DNA of 64,000 bases from Paenibacillus antri (lineage in GTDB: Bacteria > Bacillota > Bacilli > Paenibacillales > YIM-B00363): NCBI RefSeq assembly GCF_005765165.1, contig NZ_VCIW01000009.1:1-64000 (forward strand), written 5' to 3'. The notes beneath the pieces are model-generated. The model had not been told where the DNA came from. It saw only the letters and a list, made by a program, of their open reading frames with translations, and made no database searches. Within the stretch, counting starts at the first letter, position 1. Every line of letters starts with the position of its first letter. This document shows, piece after piece, positions 26,147 through 34,733 of this stretch. Both the position numbers and the translations under genes were made by a program.

Positions 26147-26599
26147 TTACAGCTTCGTCACCCCGATCGCGTGATGATCGGCGAGAATGCGGGCGACGCG
26201 CTCTTGCTTCGCTTCGTCGCCGTTACAATTGACGAGCAGGACGACGTCCGCGTGATGGATGCGGTGCTTGCGGATCGCCCTCGTCTTCTTCGCGAAGCGT
26301 TCGACGACGATGCCGAGGGCGATCCCCGCGACGAGCCCGATCATTCCCCAGAGGATGGGTCCCCAGTACAAGAGGAAGCCGTAGATCGTGCCGAGCAGCA
26401 TCGAGACGGTGGCGACGCACGCGACCGGGAACAAGTTGAAGCCGTCCGTATTGTACGGGTCTACGGGAAGGGAGCGATTCGGGCAGGGCTTCCGAAGCGG
26501 GATCGCCAGAATGTCGGAGGCGGTCACGCGGGCTTCCTCCAACGTCGCGAGCGCGAGCTCCAGCTTCAGCGAATGTTCGAATACGGATACGACGTACAA
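26147..26599 (-). CDS. Small membrane protein with soluble flanks, unknown
   Basis: 150 residues: a soluble N-terminal part with a VFEHSLKLELALATLEE ferredoxin-like beta-alpha pattern (1-45), two close membrane segments (about 57-100, rich in Gly) and a soluble C-terminal part (105-150) ending HHADVVLLVNCNGDEAKQER. The layout resembles heat-shock/general-stress YflT-like membrane proteins with glycine-zipper helices. It starts 18 bases after the duplicated membrane protein gene, forming a two-gene operon. Confidence 0.65.
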   Translation of the reverse strand: MYVVSVFEHSLKLELALATLEEARVTASDILAIPLRKPCPNRSLPVDPYNTDGFNLFPVACVATVSMLLGTIYGFLLYWGPILWGMIGLVAGIALGIVVERFAKKTRAIRKHRIHHADVVLLVNCNGDEAKQERVARILADHHAIGVTKL

Positions 26600-26617
26600 G
26601 GGGCGGGCACCTCCAAT

Positions 26618-27385
26618 TTAGACGGGCATCTTGAAGTCGGGCGAGTTGTACCGATTCCATAAATGTCGAGCTTGCTCGATTTCGAACATTCGATTGTTAG
26701 CCAGAATGCGGTAATAGCTGTCGCTCGCCGCGAATAGGTAGACGGAAGGTAAATATAACAGCCACTGCGGATCGAGCGACGACGTCGCGAGGGCGAACTC
26801 CCCCGTCATCGTGTACAGCGCCGCGGGCATGAAGTTCGATTTATAGACCGCGAACATGTGGGACAGCATCAAAAACAGGCCGGGGGCAAGGTTTCTCGAG
26901 ATCAGATGGCCCAGACCCGGCATGAACAACGACCAGACGATGCCGATCCAGGGGTTCGTCTTCATCAAGTAATTGATCTCGAAGCTGTTCATTCGGAAGG
27001 CGGGAAGCGGAACGCGGTCGCGGTCGGCCAATACGGAAAACTGATTGAGCTCCGTCGCGAGACGATACGAGTCCCACATGACGAAAATATAGATGACGAT
27101 GTACAAGAAAAACCAACGGGTGTCGAGGCTGGCCTTCGCCGCGTCGAATTCGCCGATCATCGAGAGGTAGATCGCTTGATTCAGGTGGCTCTGCGTATTG
27201 AACGTGAACTCCCAGAGGAAAAGGAGAACTCCCTTGACTCCCTTGCCAAGCAAGATGTGGCCGGCCCCGGGGAAGGCGGCCGACCACCATAAAGCGGTAT
27301 ATGGGTTGTGGACCTGAATGATATTGGAATTGAAAGGGGAGATGGCCGCCTTCGGCCGCCGGATCCCGCCGCTTCTGATCTGCAT
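26618..27385 (-). CDS. Membrane protein with an internal duplication (TM2-like)
   Basis: 255 residues made of two similar halves. Half 1 (about 27-125) and half 2 (about 142-240) share NP[YW]-x(4)-WS-x(2)-[FM]-PG-x-GH[IL], then a SLD[TP]xW motif and a final [WS]DSYR/DSYYR helix end. Each half has about three membrane segments, and the PGxGH part recalls the TM2 domain. I know no function. First gene of a two-gene operon; a Fur-like box lies about 50 bases before the start codon. The ribosome site is weak (GGGAAG), so the exact start is uncertain. Confidence 0.65.
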   Translation of the reverse strand: MQIRSGGIRRPKAAISPFNSNIIQVHNPYTALWWSAAFPGAGHILLGKGVKGVLLFLWEFTFNTQSHLNQAIYLSMIGEFDAAKASLDTRWFFLYIVIYIFVMWDSYRLATELNQFSVLADRDRVPLPAFRMNSFEINYLMKTNPWIGIVWSLFMPGLGHLISRNLAPGLFLMLSHMFAVYKSNFMPAALYTMTGEFALATSSLDPQWLLYLPSVYLFAASDSYYRILANNRMFEIEQARHLWNRYNSPDFKMPV

Positions 27386-27432
27386 TGCGTCTTCCCGCCC
27401 GTCATTGGAGATAATCCTAGTGTTTTACGGGA

Positions 27433-27447
27433 AGGGAATCATTATCC
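27433..27447. promoter_or_regulatory. Possible Fur box upstream of the duplicated membrane protein gene
   Basis: AGGGAATCATTATCC matches the stronger box at 6992-7006 at 12 of 15 bases and includes GATAAT, which could also be a -10 on the minus strand (with CTTGAT 16 bases upstream). Weaker symmetry than the other boxes. Confidence 0.35.
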
Positions 27448-27463
27448 AAAGGCGCGTCGGACA

Positions 27464-28087
27464 TCAAGCTTCCGGCGCGACCTGGATTCGCAATACCGTC
27501 TTCCTCCGGGAGGGCTCCGTCTTCCGCGGGTCCGAAATGTAGATTTCTCTATGGAGGAGCGACGTTCTTCGGTAACCGCGCTCGCGGCAGTACGCTTCCA
27601 TCGTCGCGAAGCTGGCGGGCTCGTCGTCGTAGCTGCCGACATGCATCATCTGGCAGCACAATCCCTCTTCCATCGAGACGAAGGAAGCCCCGGCGAGGAA
27701 GGGATTCGGCTTCTTCCGGCTCGTCTCCCGCCGAAGCCGCTCGAACAGCGCGTCGTCGAGAAACGCGGGCTGGCGGATCATGAGCTTGTACTTCAAGTTG
27801 CTCTTCACCGTAGGCGGTACGCTCACGTCGATGAGATCCCAGACGCCCTCAAGCGGGTATACCGTGTATTCGTAGTAGCCTTCCGGCGGGGCTTCGCTCT
27901 TGTAGGACATCTTCGCGGCATAGCTAAGGCTGTACAGCGCGGCGGTCGCCGACGCGAATTCGTCCCCGTTCGGATCCCCTTGCCCCTCGATCGCGATGAA
28001 CGTCATGCGCGGCACCCGAACGATGTCCGGACGTTCCTTCGGCAAATACAACGACTTGTCTTGTTTCTTATAGTCTATTTTCGTCAT
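27464..28087 (-). CDS. GyrI-like effector-binding protein
   Basis: 207 residues of the GyrI-like small-molecule-binding fold (SOUL/AraC effector type): a MTFIAIEGQGDPNG start region, FASATAALYSLSYAAKMSYK helix, EGVWDLIDVSVPP and C-terminal HREIYISDPRKTEP are typical of the stand-alone YdeI/GyrI-like class. It lacks a DNA-binding domain, so it probably binds or hydrolyses a small cyclic compound instead of regulating genes. GGAGG lies 11 bases before the ATG. It forms a single unit. Confidence 0.8.
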   Translation of the reverse strand: MTKIDYKKQDKSLYLPKERPDIVRVPRMTFIAIEGQGDPNGDEFASATAALYSLSYAAKMSYKSEAPPEGYYEYTVYPLEGVWDLIDVSVPPTVKSNLKYKLMIRQPAFLDDALFERLRRETSRKKPNPFLAGASFVSMEEGLCCQMMHVGSYDDEPASFATMEAYCRERGYRRTSLLHREIYISDPRKTEPSRRKTVLRIQVAPEA

Positions 28088-28158
28088 GCTCGGTTCGACC
28101 TCCGATTCGGTTTCGCGTTCAGCATAACATTCGATCACTGACAGGGGCTGTCATGGTC

Positions 28159-28200
28159 GGAAAAAGAAACAGGAGCCGCCCTGTAGCGGGGGGCTCCTGT
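28159..28200 (-). terminator. Terminator after the VOC-family gene
   Basis: ACAGGAGCC and GGCTCCTGT form a 9-bp stem (extendable with inner G-C pairs), followed on the minus strand by TTTCTTTTT. Confidence 0.78.
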
Positions 28201-28266
28201 CTTCGACGGCGGATTCGGATGGGCCATGCATCGGAGGGAGATTTTCCCGTTCATCGGGCGACGGAG

Positions 28267-28632
28267 TTACCCGCGCAGCCCGAACCGGTTGCCGGATTCG
28301 TCGAAGAACGTAGCGAACGTGCCGAAGCCCATCTTCGCGGGCTCGCCCTCGAAGGACACGCCGTTGCTCTTCATCTCGGCATAGGTGCCTTGGATATCCG
28401 AGCATTCGAACACCATGGACGGTTTCAGCTCCCCGGCATTCGGCATCGCTTGTTTCGGATACAAGACCAATACGGTTTCCCCGGCGTTCGGCGGCGATAC
28501 CTCGATCCAACGCATCGATGGCCCCATGGGCATGTCCTTCCGAACGACGAAACCCGCCTGTGTCGTCCAAAATTCTACCGCTTTGTCCTGGTCTTCTACA
28601 TAAATGGAAACGCTGGCGATCTTGCCGATCAT
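28267..28632 (-). CDS. VOC-family (glyoxalase/bleomycin-resistance-like) protein
   Basis: 121 residues: a single vicinal-oxygen-chelate module with SVYVEDQDKAVEFWT-like opening, WIEVSPP and TFATFFDESGNRFGLRG ending. Such small VOC proteins act as dimers; substrate is unknown and the set of metal ligands cannot be assigned with confidence. AGGGGGC lies 8 bases before the ATG; an in-frame codon 12 residues upstream has no such site. The divergent-free position next to an AraC regulator gene on the same strand suggests a shared function. Confidence 0.85.
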   Translation of the reverse strand: MIGKIASVSIYVEDQDKAVEFWTTQAGFVVRKDMPMGPSMRWIEVSPPNAGETVLVLYPKQAMPNAGELKPSMVFECSDIQGTYAEMKSNGVSFEGEPAKMGFGTFATFFDESGNRFGLRG

Positions 28633-28723
28633 CGTCGAAAGCCCCCTGCAAGAATGTTTTCGGTACATCTATCGTCATCATAAATCTATTCCTAAGCGAA
28701 GTATTGTACAAACGCGACATCCT

Positions 28724-29479
28724 TCATTTTCCATAGAAGGGGAGCCAATCGACGAACTGCTTCGGCGTCATGTCGTAATATCGCTTGAACTCTCTGCTGA
28801 AGTGCGAGTAGTCGTAATACCCCGCGTCGTGCATCGCCTGCAGCGGATCCCGAGTGAACAGCAGCTTGAGCCGGGCTCTATCGAAGCGGACGATGTTCTT
28901 CAGCTCCGACGGGGTGAAGGAGGTGTACTCCTTCACCTTGCGTTCCAGCTGCCGCTTGGACAGATGGGCTCTAGCGCTCAGCTCCTCCACGGATGCCTGT
29001 TCCTCCCGGTAAATCTTGTAGAACACGTCCAGCAGCTCCGACGGCTTAAGCGCGGCTTGGCAGTAGTCGTTCAACCGATCGACGACGTCGGGACGGTCCA
29101 TTCGAAGAAGGGACTCCGCGTCGAGTCCGGGCAGCGCGTAGTCGACGATCGAGCCGGCGTACGCGTTCGGATCGAGGCCGAACAGCAAGTACGCTCCGTG
29201 ATTGTACGCGCGGATGCCGATCAGCTTCGCGTCGCCTTCGTTTTTTAACGTAAATCGCTTACGATGAGCGCCGATCAGCATGCGGTCGGACAAGCGAATT
29301 TCTTCCGAGCCGATGACTTGAGTAAAGGAAGAACCGGAAATCATCAAGATTTCCGTCAACCCCGTCGGCCATAAGTATTCGTAGCGGCCGACGCGATCGT
29401 CGTAGGTGCGCTCCATGATCCAGAAGCATTTGATGTACTTTTCCAGCTCCGCACAGGGCTTATACTCTTTATAGAACAT
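28724..29479 (-). CDS. AraC-family transcriptional regulator
   Basis: 251 residues: an N-terminal sensor domain of the DUF6597 type (CAELEKYIKCFWIMER, LWPTGLTEILMISG) and a C-terminal double HTH (about 155-250) with LSARAHLSKRQLERKVKEYTS and the AraC signature YYDYSHFSREFKRYYDMTP. Its ligand is unknown. It lies 91 bases upstream of the VOC gene on the same strand and may regulate it or be co-transcribed with it. Confidence 0.88.
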   Translation of the reverse strand: MFYKEYKPCAELEKYIKCFWIMERTYDDRVGRYEYLWPTGLTEILMISGSSFTQVIGSEEIRLSDRMLIGAHRKRFTLKNEGDAKLIGIRAYNHGAYLLFGLDPNAYAGSIVDYALPGLDAESLLRMDRPDVVDRLNDYCQAALKPSELLDVFYKIYREEQASVEELSARAHLSKRQLERKVKEYTSFTPSELKNIVRFDRARLKLLFTRDPLQAMHDAGYYDYSHFSREFKRYYDMTPKQFVDWLPFYGK

Positions 29480-29703
29480 AACGGGTTTTACCTACGGCAG
29501 GGGACAGGGCGCGGGAGTACGCGGTTCTCATCATCCTTCATCCGTCCGTTCTCGCTTTGGCGATTTTCTTCTTCTTACTTTACCATACCGGTCGTCCGTT
29601 TCCCTAAGCGCTCGAACCTTAAGGAATTTCGGTTCCCCTCGGCGGTTGGGGAATTATGGTATACTCAGCGGTAGTGAATAAATTTGCGATGGAGGCGGAT
29701 TCC

Positions 29704-30003
29704 ATGAAATGCCCGGTATGCAATGATGTACGGATGAGAGAAATAGAGAAGAACGGCGTGCACATCGATGTTTGCCCGGATTGCAAAGGAGTATGGCTCG
29801 ACCGGGGGGAGCTGGATAAGCTGATGCTCGGGGTACGCGAAGTGCGGGAGGAATATAACGAATGGCACCGGGAACCGCCGCCCCAACCTCCGATTCCGCC
29901 TTATCCGCAAGGGAAGCCAAGGAACGATTCCGATTATAATCGCTACCCGCCGAAATATAAGAAGAAAAACACCGTGCTGGACATCTTCAACGATTTGTTT
30001 TAA
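29704..30003 (+). CDS. zf-TFIIB domain protein
   Basis: 99 residues. An N-terminal TFIIB-like zinc ribbon with CPVC near residue 3 and CPDC near 23 (MKCPVC...VCPDCKGVWLDRGELDKL) is followed by a proline-rich, charged linker and a short amphipathic C-terminus (TVLDIFNDLF). Members of this family are small cytosolic proteins of unknown function. GGAGG lies 8-12 bases before the ATG used; another ATG five codons upstream is possible. It is followed by a terminator shared with the convergent ydbT gene. Confidence 0.83.
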   Translation: MKCPVCNDVRMREIEKNGVHIDVCPDCKGVWLDRGELDKLMLGVREVREEYNEWHREPPPQPPIPPYPQGKPRNDSDYNRYPPKYKKKNTVLDIFNDLF

Positions 30004-30007
30004 CGGA

Positions 30008-30050
30008 ACATGGCCCAGAGCTCTGCGCATCGGCGGAGTTCCGGGCCATC
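30008..30050. terminator. Bidirectional terminator between the zinc-ribbon gene and the ydbT-like gene
   Basis: ATGGCCCAGAGCTCTGC and GCGGAGTTCCGGGCCAT form an imperfect 17-bp stem. Poor T-tracts on both sides, so efficiency is uncertain. Confidence 0.55.
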
Positions 30051-30090
30051 TTCGCGTTCTATGGGGACCGGCTTCGGCCGCCGTCGCGGC

Positions 30091-31569
30091 TTACTCCTTC
30101 CTCGAAAGCCAATCCGACAGCGCGCGGACGTCGTCGGCGTCGGCATGCCTTAGCGAGAAAGCCGTTCCGGATTTCCCCGTCGCTACGGCGACCTTGAGGG
30201 TAGCGAGCCGCTTCCCTTCTTGCATCGGCGTCTGCGAGCGGCGATGCCATTGCACGCGAGGGCGCGGGATCAACACCGTCTTTTTGGAAAATGCCCCGCT
30301 GCGGAGAGCGAGCAGCCCCCCCTCCCGCGACCAAGCCGCACGACGGAATTCCATGAAGCCGAAGGCCCACACGGCCGGCGGGAGCAGGAGCGCGCCCCAA
30401 CGCCAATCGGTCGGCAGCCAGACGATGGCGGCCGCCGCCGCGAGCGACGCGAGCAGCGCGGGAAACAATGCATAGCTGTGATATGCCTTCTTGCCGACGG
30501 GCTTCCACGATCCCGGCCAGCGGTAGTCCGTCAGGAACGTTTCGAACAACGCCGGCAGCTCCGAAACGCGAAGGAGCGGGAAGACGTCGACGGTCTTGTC
30601 CTCGTCATCCGTGCCGCCCGCGATCACGATTCTGACGGAGGCCATACCGAACGGCAGAAGCAGGGCGTGCTCCGTCACCCGTACCGCCTGGATGCGCCGA
30701 GACGCGATGACCCTGCGTTTCTTCTCCAGCACCCCTCGTTCGATCGTAAGCGTATCGCCCTCCGCCTCCAGCCGGAACCCGTACGTCAGCAGGAAGGTGG
30801 CCGCGACGGCAAGCGCCCACGTCGCGGCGGCGAAGGCACCGACCGCAAGAGGGAGGCCGGCGGCGAACAACGGGCCGGACATCGCGTCCCAGATTTCGGT
30901 TTTCCGCAGCCATTCGTCCCACAGCTTCACCCCGCCGCCGACGACGACAGTCCAGATCAGCAGGAACTTGCCGCTGGCGACGCTCAGGAGCAGCGTTCGG
31001 CGGAGCGAAAAGCGCATGCTCCGAACGCCTTGACCCGGAAGGAGGCGCTCGACAGGGGTTTCTTCAGGGTCCTCGGACGCCGCGCCGCCGCCTAAGCCCA
31101 ACGCGGCCTGAATGCGGGCCGCCTCCGCCGCCGCGATGGAGCTGAGTACGGCGTTCTCGTCTCCTCCGGCCGTCTCCACCTCCAGTCGGACCAAGCCGAA
31201 GAGGCGATCGTACACGGCTACCGTCGTATCCAGGGACTGAATGCGGTCCTGGGCGATCCACATTTTCCGACGAACCCATAACCCTTGCTCGATGTACAGA
31301 ACGCCGTGCTCTACCCGGTATCGGAAGCGCAGCCAGCGGATCCAAGCTACGGAAACCAACAACATGGCGGCGGCCGCGACGACGAAGGCGGTGAGCCCCC
31401 CTCGTTCGATCGATCGGCCCAGCAGCTTGTCGGCGCCCCATATGACGGCGGGAATGAGCGGCAGCAAGCCGGACAGCTCCTTCCCGGAACGGAACAGAAA
31501 GTAGAGCATCGACACGGGATGGAGCCGCTTGCCTGCGGGAGCGTCCGCGACCGATTCAGCGTTCTTCAT
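30091..31569 (-). CDS. PH-domain membrane protein, YdbT-like
   Basis: 492 residues with three bacterial PH (bPH_2) modules (about 75-150, 275-350, 405-480), each preceded by paired membrane segments, as in B. subtilis YdbT. In that species ydbS and ydbT are linked to sigma-W-type envelope defence; the biochemical role is unknown. It overlaps the ydbS-like gene by 14 bases and ends the rlmD-ydbS-ydbT operon. DRIQSLDTTVAVYDRLFGL and SRRIQAVRVTEHALLLPFG are the two clearest PH motifs. Confidence 0.83.
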   Translation of the reverse strand: MKNAESVADAPAGKRLHPVSMLYFLFRSGKELSGLLPLIPAVIWGADKLLGRSIERGGLTAFVVAAAAMLLVSVAWIRWLRFRYRVEHGVLYIEQGLWVRRKMWIAQDRIQSLDTTVAVYDRLFGLVRLEVETAGGDENAVLSSIAAAEAARIQAALGLGGGAASEDPEETPVERLLPGQGVRSMRFSLRRTLLLSVASGKFLLIWTVVVGGGVKLWDEWLRKTEIWDAMSGPLFAAGLPLAVGAFAAATWALAVAATFLLTYGFRLEAEGDTLTIERGVLEKKRRVIASRRIQAVRVTEHALLLPFGMASVRIVIAGGTDDEDKTVDVFPLLRVSELPALFETFLTDYRWPGSWKPVGKKAYHSYALFPALLASLAAAAAIVWLPTDWRWGALLLPPAVWAFGFMEFRRAAWSREGGLLALRSGAFSKKTVLIPRPRVQWHRRSQTPMQEGKRLATLKVAVATGKSGTAFSLRHADADDVRALSDWLSRKE

Positions 31570-32023
31570 GCTCGGCTACCCTTGCCCACTCGGCGATCTG
31601 CCTGCGCACGCGATCGGCTTCTTCCTCGGACAGCGCCGGAATGCGATGGCTGCCGGCCGCCGTGGCGAACGTGACGGTCGACAATCCGTACCGCTTCTGA
31701 ATCGGTCCCTGCTTCGAGTCGACATGCTGGATTCTCGACATCGGGATCGACGAGCGCTTCTTCACCCATAATCCGTGCTGCAGCTCGATCTCCTTCTCCG
31801 TGACGTCGTACCTCCAAGTGCGATAGAGCAGCTTCGGCATGGCGATCAACTCTATGCCGACGAATAAGACCGAGAGGGCGGCCGCCGCGGCGGGGATCCA
31901 GATCGGCCAGTCGAACCTCGCCGTCAGTGCCCAGAGAATGACGAGACCGGTCAAGTCGGCCGCGCTGGCGATCCAGCCTTCCGTTCGTCGGGCTTGCACC
32001 GCCCGCGGGTCGATTCTCTTCAC
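31556..32023 (-). CDS. PH-domain membrane protein, YdbS-like
   Basis: 155 residues: two N-terminal membrane segments (about 20-65) and one bPH_2 domain (RTWRYDVTEKEIELQHGLW, SRIQHVDSKQGPIQKRYGL). It pairs with the larger three-module protein encoded next. The start is a GTG that overlaps the rlmD stop as GTGA, so translation is coupled; the reading frame continues far upstream inside rlmD but that part is not coding. Confidence 0.8.
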   Translation of the reverse strand: MKRIDPRAVQARRTEGWIASAADLTGLVILWALTARFDWPIWIPAAAAALSVLFVGIELIAMPKLLYRTWRYDVTEKEIELQHGLWVKKRSSIPMSRIQHVDSKQGPIQKRYGLSTVTFATAAGSHRIPALSEEEADRVRRQIAEWARVAEHEER

Positions 32024-33612
32024 GACGTTCGCGCTCTGTCCGAATGCGGCTGCCGCTCCTCTTCGGCGCCGAGGTCGAACGCCGCGACGCACTCTACATG
32101 GGCCGTGTGAGGGAACATATCGACCGGCTCGACGGACGCGAGCCGGTACGCGCCGCCCGCGAGCAGCGCCGCGGCGTCTTTCGCGAGCGTCGACGGGTTG
32201 CACGAGACGTAGACGATCCGCTTCGGGCGCACGCGCCGCAGCGCGTCGAGCAGCCGGCGGTCGCAGCCGGAGCGGGGCGGGTCGACGACGACGACGTCGG
32301 GGCGGAACCCGCTCTCGGCCCAGCGCGGCAGCAGCTCCTCCGACAAGCCGACGTGGAACGAGGCGTTGTCGATGCCGTTCGCGGCGGCGTTGCGGCGCGC
32401 GTCCTCCACGGCTTCGGGCACGGCCTCGATGCCGCGCACTTCCCCGGCCGCTCCGGCGAGCCAGAGCGAGATCGTGCCGACGCCGCAATAGGCGTCGACG
32501 AGAGTTTCGCCGCCGGTCAGGGCGGCGGCCGCCCGGGCGCGCTCGTACAGCCGAACCGTCTGCGACGGGTTCAGCTGGAAGAAGGCGCGCGGGGACAGCT
32601 CGAACGTCAGGTCGCCGAGCGTTTCCTTCATGCGCTCCGCGCCCCAGACGATGCGCGTCTTGTCGCCGAACACGAGCGGCGTGTCTTCGCCGTTGACGTT
32701 GTGCGCGATCGAGACGACGTTCGGCAGCGCGCGCCGCAGCTCGGCGACGAGCGCCCGCTCGCTCGGCAGCTCGGCGCCCGTCGTCACGAACGTCAGCTGC
32801 GTCTCGCCGGTCGATACGGCCGCGCGCGCCACGACCGTGCGCAGCGCGGACGGGCCTCGCCGGGCCGCGCGCCCGCCGCCGCGGGCGCCGCGCTCCGCCG
32901 TCCGGCCGCCCGAGCGCACGGCGTACTCGCCGTCCTCCGGCGCGGTCTCGAGGGCGCGGCCGTAGCCTGACGCGTCGGCGAGCGGCAGTCCGAGCGACTG
33001 CACGATGCGCTTGACCGTCTGCATGACGTCGTTCACGGCCGTGCGCTGTACGGGGCAGCCGGCGATGTCGACGAGCCGCCGCGAGCCCGACGCATACAGC
33101 CCGGCGAGCACCTCGCGGTTCGGTCCGAGCCCGAGCTGCAGCTGCGCCTTGTTCCGGTACGCGCGGGGTTCGTCCATGCCGACGATCGGCGCGAGCGGCA
33201 GAGCGTCCGCTTCGATGCCCGCGTAACGGGCGAACGCCTCGCGGACGAGCGCTTCCTTCTCGCAAAGCTGGCCTTCGTACGCCAGATGCTGGAGCGAGCA
33301 GCCGCCGCAGTCGTCGTACCACGCGCAGAACGGCGCCGTCCGCTCGGGAGACCGCTTCTCCGTCTTGACCGCCTCGCCGTACAGCAGCCTAGGCTCGACC
33401 TTCGTCACTCGGACCCGCACGACCTCGCCGGGCAGGGCGCCGTTCACGAACATCGCCTTCTTCTTGTAATAGCCGACGCCTTCGCCGTTAATGCCGAGCC
33501 GTTTGATCGTTACGACGACCGTATCGCCTGGGTTCAGCTTGTCCGCGTCGGCGGCGGACACGGGGGCCGGTCCCGCGGACGGGCGCGGGCGGCGGGGGTT
33601 CGTTTTCGCCAT
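32020..33612 (-). CDS. rlmD: 23S rRNA (uracil-C5)-methyltransferase, RlmD/RlmCD family
   Basis: 530 residues. N-terminal TRAM domain (about 22-80), four cysteines for a [4Fe-4S] cluster (CAWYDDCGGC plus GCPVQ), and a Rossmann methyltransferase domain with DAYCGVGTISLWLAG (SAM loop), DPPRSGCD and the catalytic VSCNPSTLAKD. Methylates U747 and/or U1939 of 23S rRNA. An Arg/Gly-rich insert near residues 220-245 is unusual. GGAG lies 7 bases before the ATG; an upstream in-frame extension lacks support. First gene of the operon with the PH-domain proteins. Confidence 0.92.
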   Translation of the reverse strand: MAKTNPRRPRPSAGPAPVSAADADKLNPGDTVVVTIKRLGINGEGVGYYKKKAMFVNGALPGEVVRVRVTKVEPRLLYGEAVKTEKRSPERTAPFCAWYDDCGGCSLQHLAYEGQLCEKEALVREAFARYAGIEADALPLAPIVGMDEPRAYRNKAQLQLGLGPNREVLAGLYASGSRRLVDIAGCPVQRTAVNDVMQTVKRIVQSLGLPLADASGYGRALETAPEDGEYAVRSGGRTAERGARGGGRAARRGPSALRTVVARAAVSTGETQLTFVTTGAELPSERALVAELRRALPNVVSIAHNVNGEDTPLVFGDKTRIVWGAERMKETLGDLTFELSPRAFFQLNPSQTVRLYERARAAAALTGGETLVDAYCGVGTISLWLAGAAGEVRGIEAVPEAVEDARRNAAANGIDNASFHVGLSEELLPRWAESGFRPDVVVVDPPRSGCDRRLLDALRRVRPKRIVYVSCNPSTLAKDAAALLAGGAYRLASVEPVDMFPHTAHVECVAAFDLGAEEERQPHSDRARTS

Positions 33613-33711
33613 GGATAGTCTCCGTTCGTTGTTCGCTTGAGATGATTTCGTTCCTCTCACTTTACCACATCGGCGGTTCGCTCCCAACGGAGGACGCGGA
33701 GGCGGAATTTT

Positions 33712-33740
33712 TTGTAAACCGTCGAACCGTGAGGTAGGAT
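33712..33740 (+). promoter_or_regulatory. Promoter of the two-gene ABC exporter
   Basis: TTGTAA (33712-33717), 17 bases, TAGGAT (33735-33740), about 45 bases before the start codon. Confidence 0.5.
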
Positions 33741-33785
33741 AATTACGTAGTAAGCTGGGAACGGATGCGGAGGGAGCGGGATAAG

Positions 33786-34733
33786 GTGGAACATGTCATC
33801 GAGGCCGAAGGTCTCGTGAAGCGCTACGGCGCGTTCACGGCGGTGAACGGCGTCAGCTTCCAAGTGAGACGCGGGGAAGTGTTCGGACTGCTCGGGCCGA
33901 ACGGCGCGGGCAAGACGACGACGATGGAGATGATCGAGGGGCTCCGGCGGCCCGACGGCGGGCGCGCGCTCGTGAACGGCTTCGATACGGTGTCGCAGCT
34001 GGAGAAGGTGAAGGCGATCATCGGGGTGCAGCTGCAGTCGACGTCGCTGTTCGACTTGCTCACGGTGCGGGAAATTGCCGAGATGTATGCGAGCTTCTAT
34101 AAGGAATCGGTGCCGATCGAGCCGCTATTGGAAAGCATGATTTTGACGGAAAAGGCGTCCGGCCGCGTCAAGCATCTCTCCGGCGGCCAGAAGCAGCGGC
34201 TCGCCGTCGCGCTGGCGCTCGTGAACGACCCGCTCGTCGTCTTCTTGGACGAACCGACGACGGGGCTCGATCCGCAGGCGCGGCGGACGCTATGGGATAT
34301 CGTGCTCCGGCTGAAGGAGCAGGGGAAGACGATCGTCCTGTCGACGCACTACATGGACGAGGCGCATATTCTATGCGATCGCATCTGTCTGATGGATCAA
34401 GGCCGCGTCATCGCCCTCGACACGCCGGCGGACTTGATCCGGGGACTCTCGGCCGACAAGACGATCGAATTCCGCGTGCCGGATTTCGCTGCGATGCCCG
34501 GCGAACGGCAGGAGCGGACGCGCGGCTGGCTGCGCGGCATCGACGCGGCGACGAGCGTGGAGGAACGGCAGGAGGGGTTCGTCTTGTACACGGGCGATCT
34601 GCAGGCGTCGCTGACGGCGCTCGTGTCCGGCGCGGAGGCGCACGGCTTGCAGCTGGAGGGCCTCAGCACGCGAACGGCGACGCTGGAGGACGTGTTCATC
34701 CAGATGACGGGAAGGAGCCTGAGAGAATCATGA
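33786..34733 (+). CDS. ABC exporter ATP-binding protein (DrrA-like)
   Basis: 315 residues: Walker A GPNGAGKTTT, Q-loop VQLQ, signature LSGGQKQR, Walker B VVFLDEPTTGLD, H-loop STHYMDEAHILCD, and the C-terminal domain typical of DrrA/NodI-type exporters. GTG is chosen as start because GGAGGGAGCG lies about 11 bases upstream, while the ATG seven codons earlier overlaps that site. The next gene begins at an ATGA overlap. Substrate is unknown. Confidence 0.9.
   Translation: MEHVIEAEGLVKRYGAFTAVNGVSFQVRRGEVFGLLGPNGAGKTTTMEMIEGLRRPDGGRALVNGFDTVSQLEKVKAIIGVQLQSTSLFDLLTVREIAEMYASFYKESVPIEPLLESMILTEKASGRVKHLSGGQKQRLAVALALVNDPLVVFLDEPTTGLDPQARRTLWDIVLRLKEQGKTIVLSTHYMDEAHILCDRICLMDQGRVIALDTPADLIRGLSADKTIEFRVPDFAAMPGERQERTRGWLRGIDAATSVEERQEGFVLYTGDLQASLTALVSGAEAHGLQLEGLSTRTATLEDVFIQMTGRSLRES

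Noticed and set aside
31556-33322. A 588-residue protein joining rlmD and ydbS regions
   Set aside because: The N-terminal part is rlmD read in the wrong frame; the GTGA overlap at 32020-32023 gives the real start.
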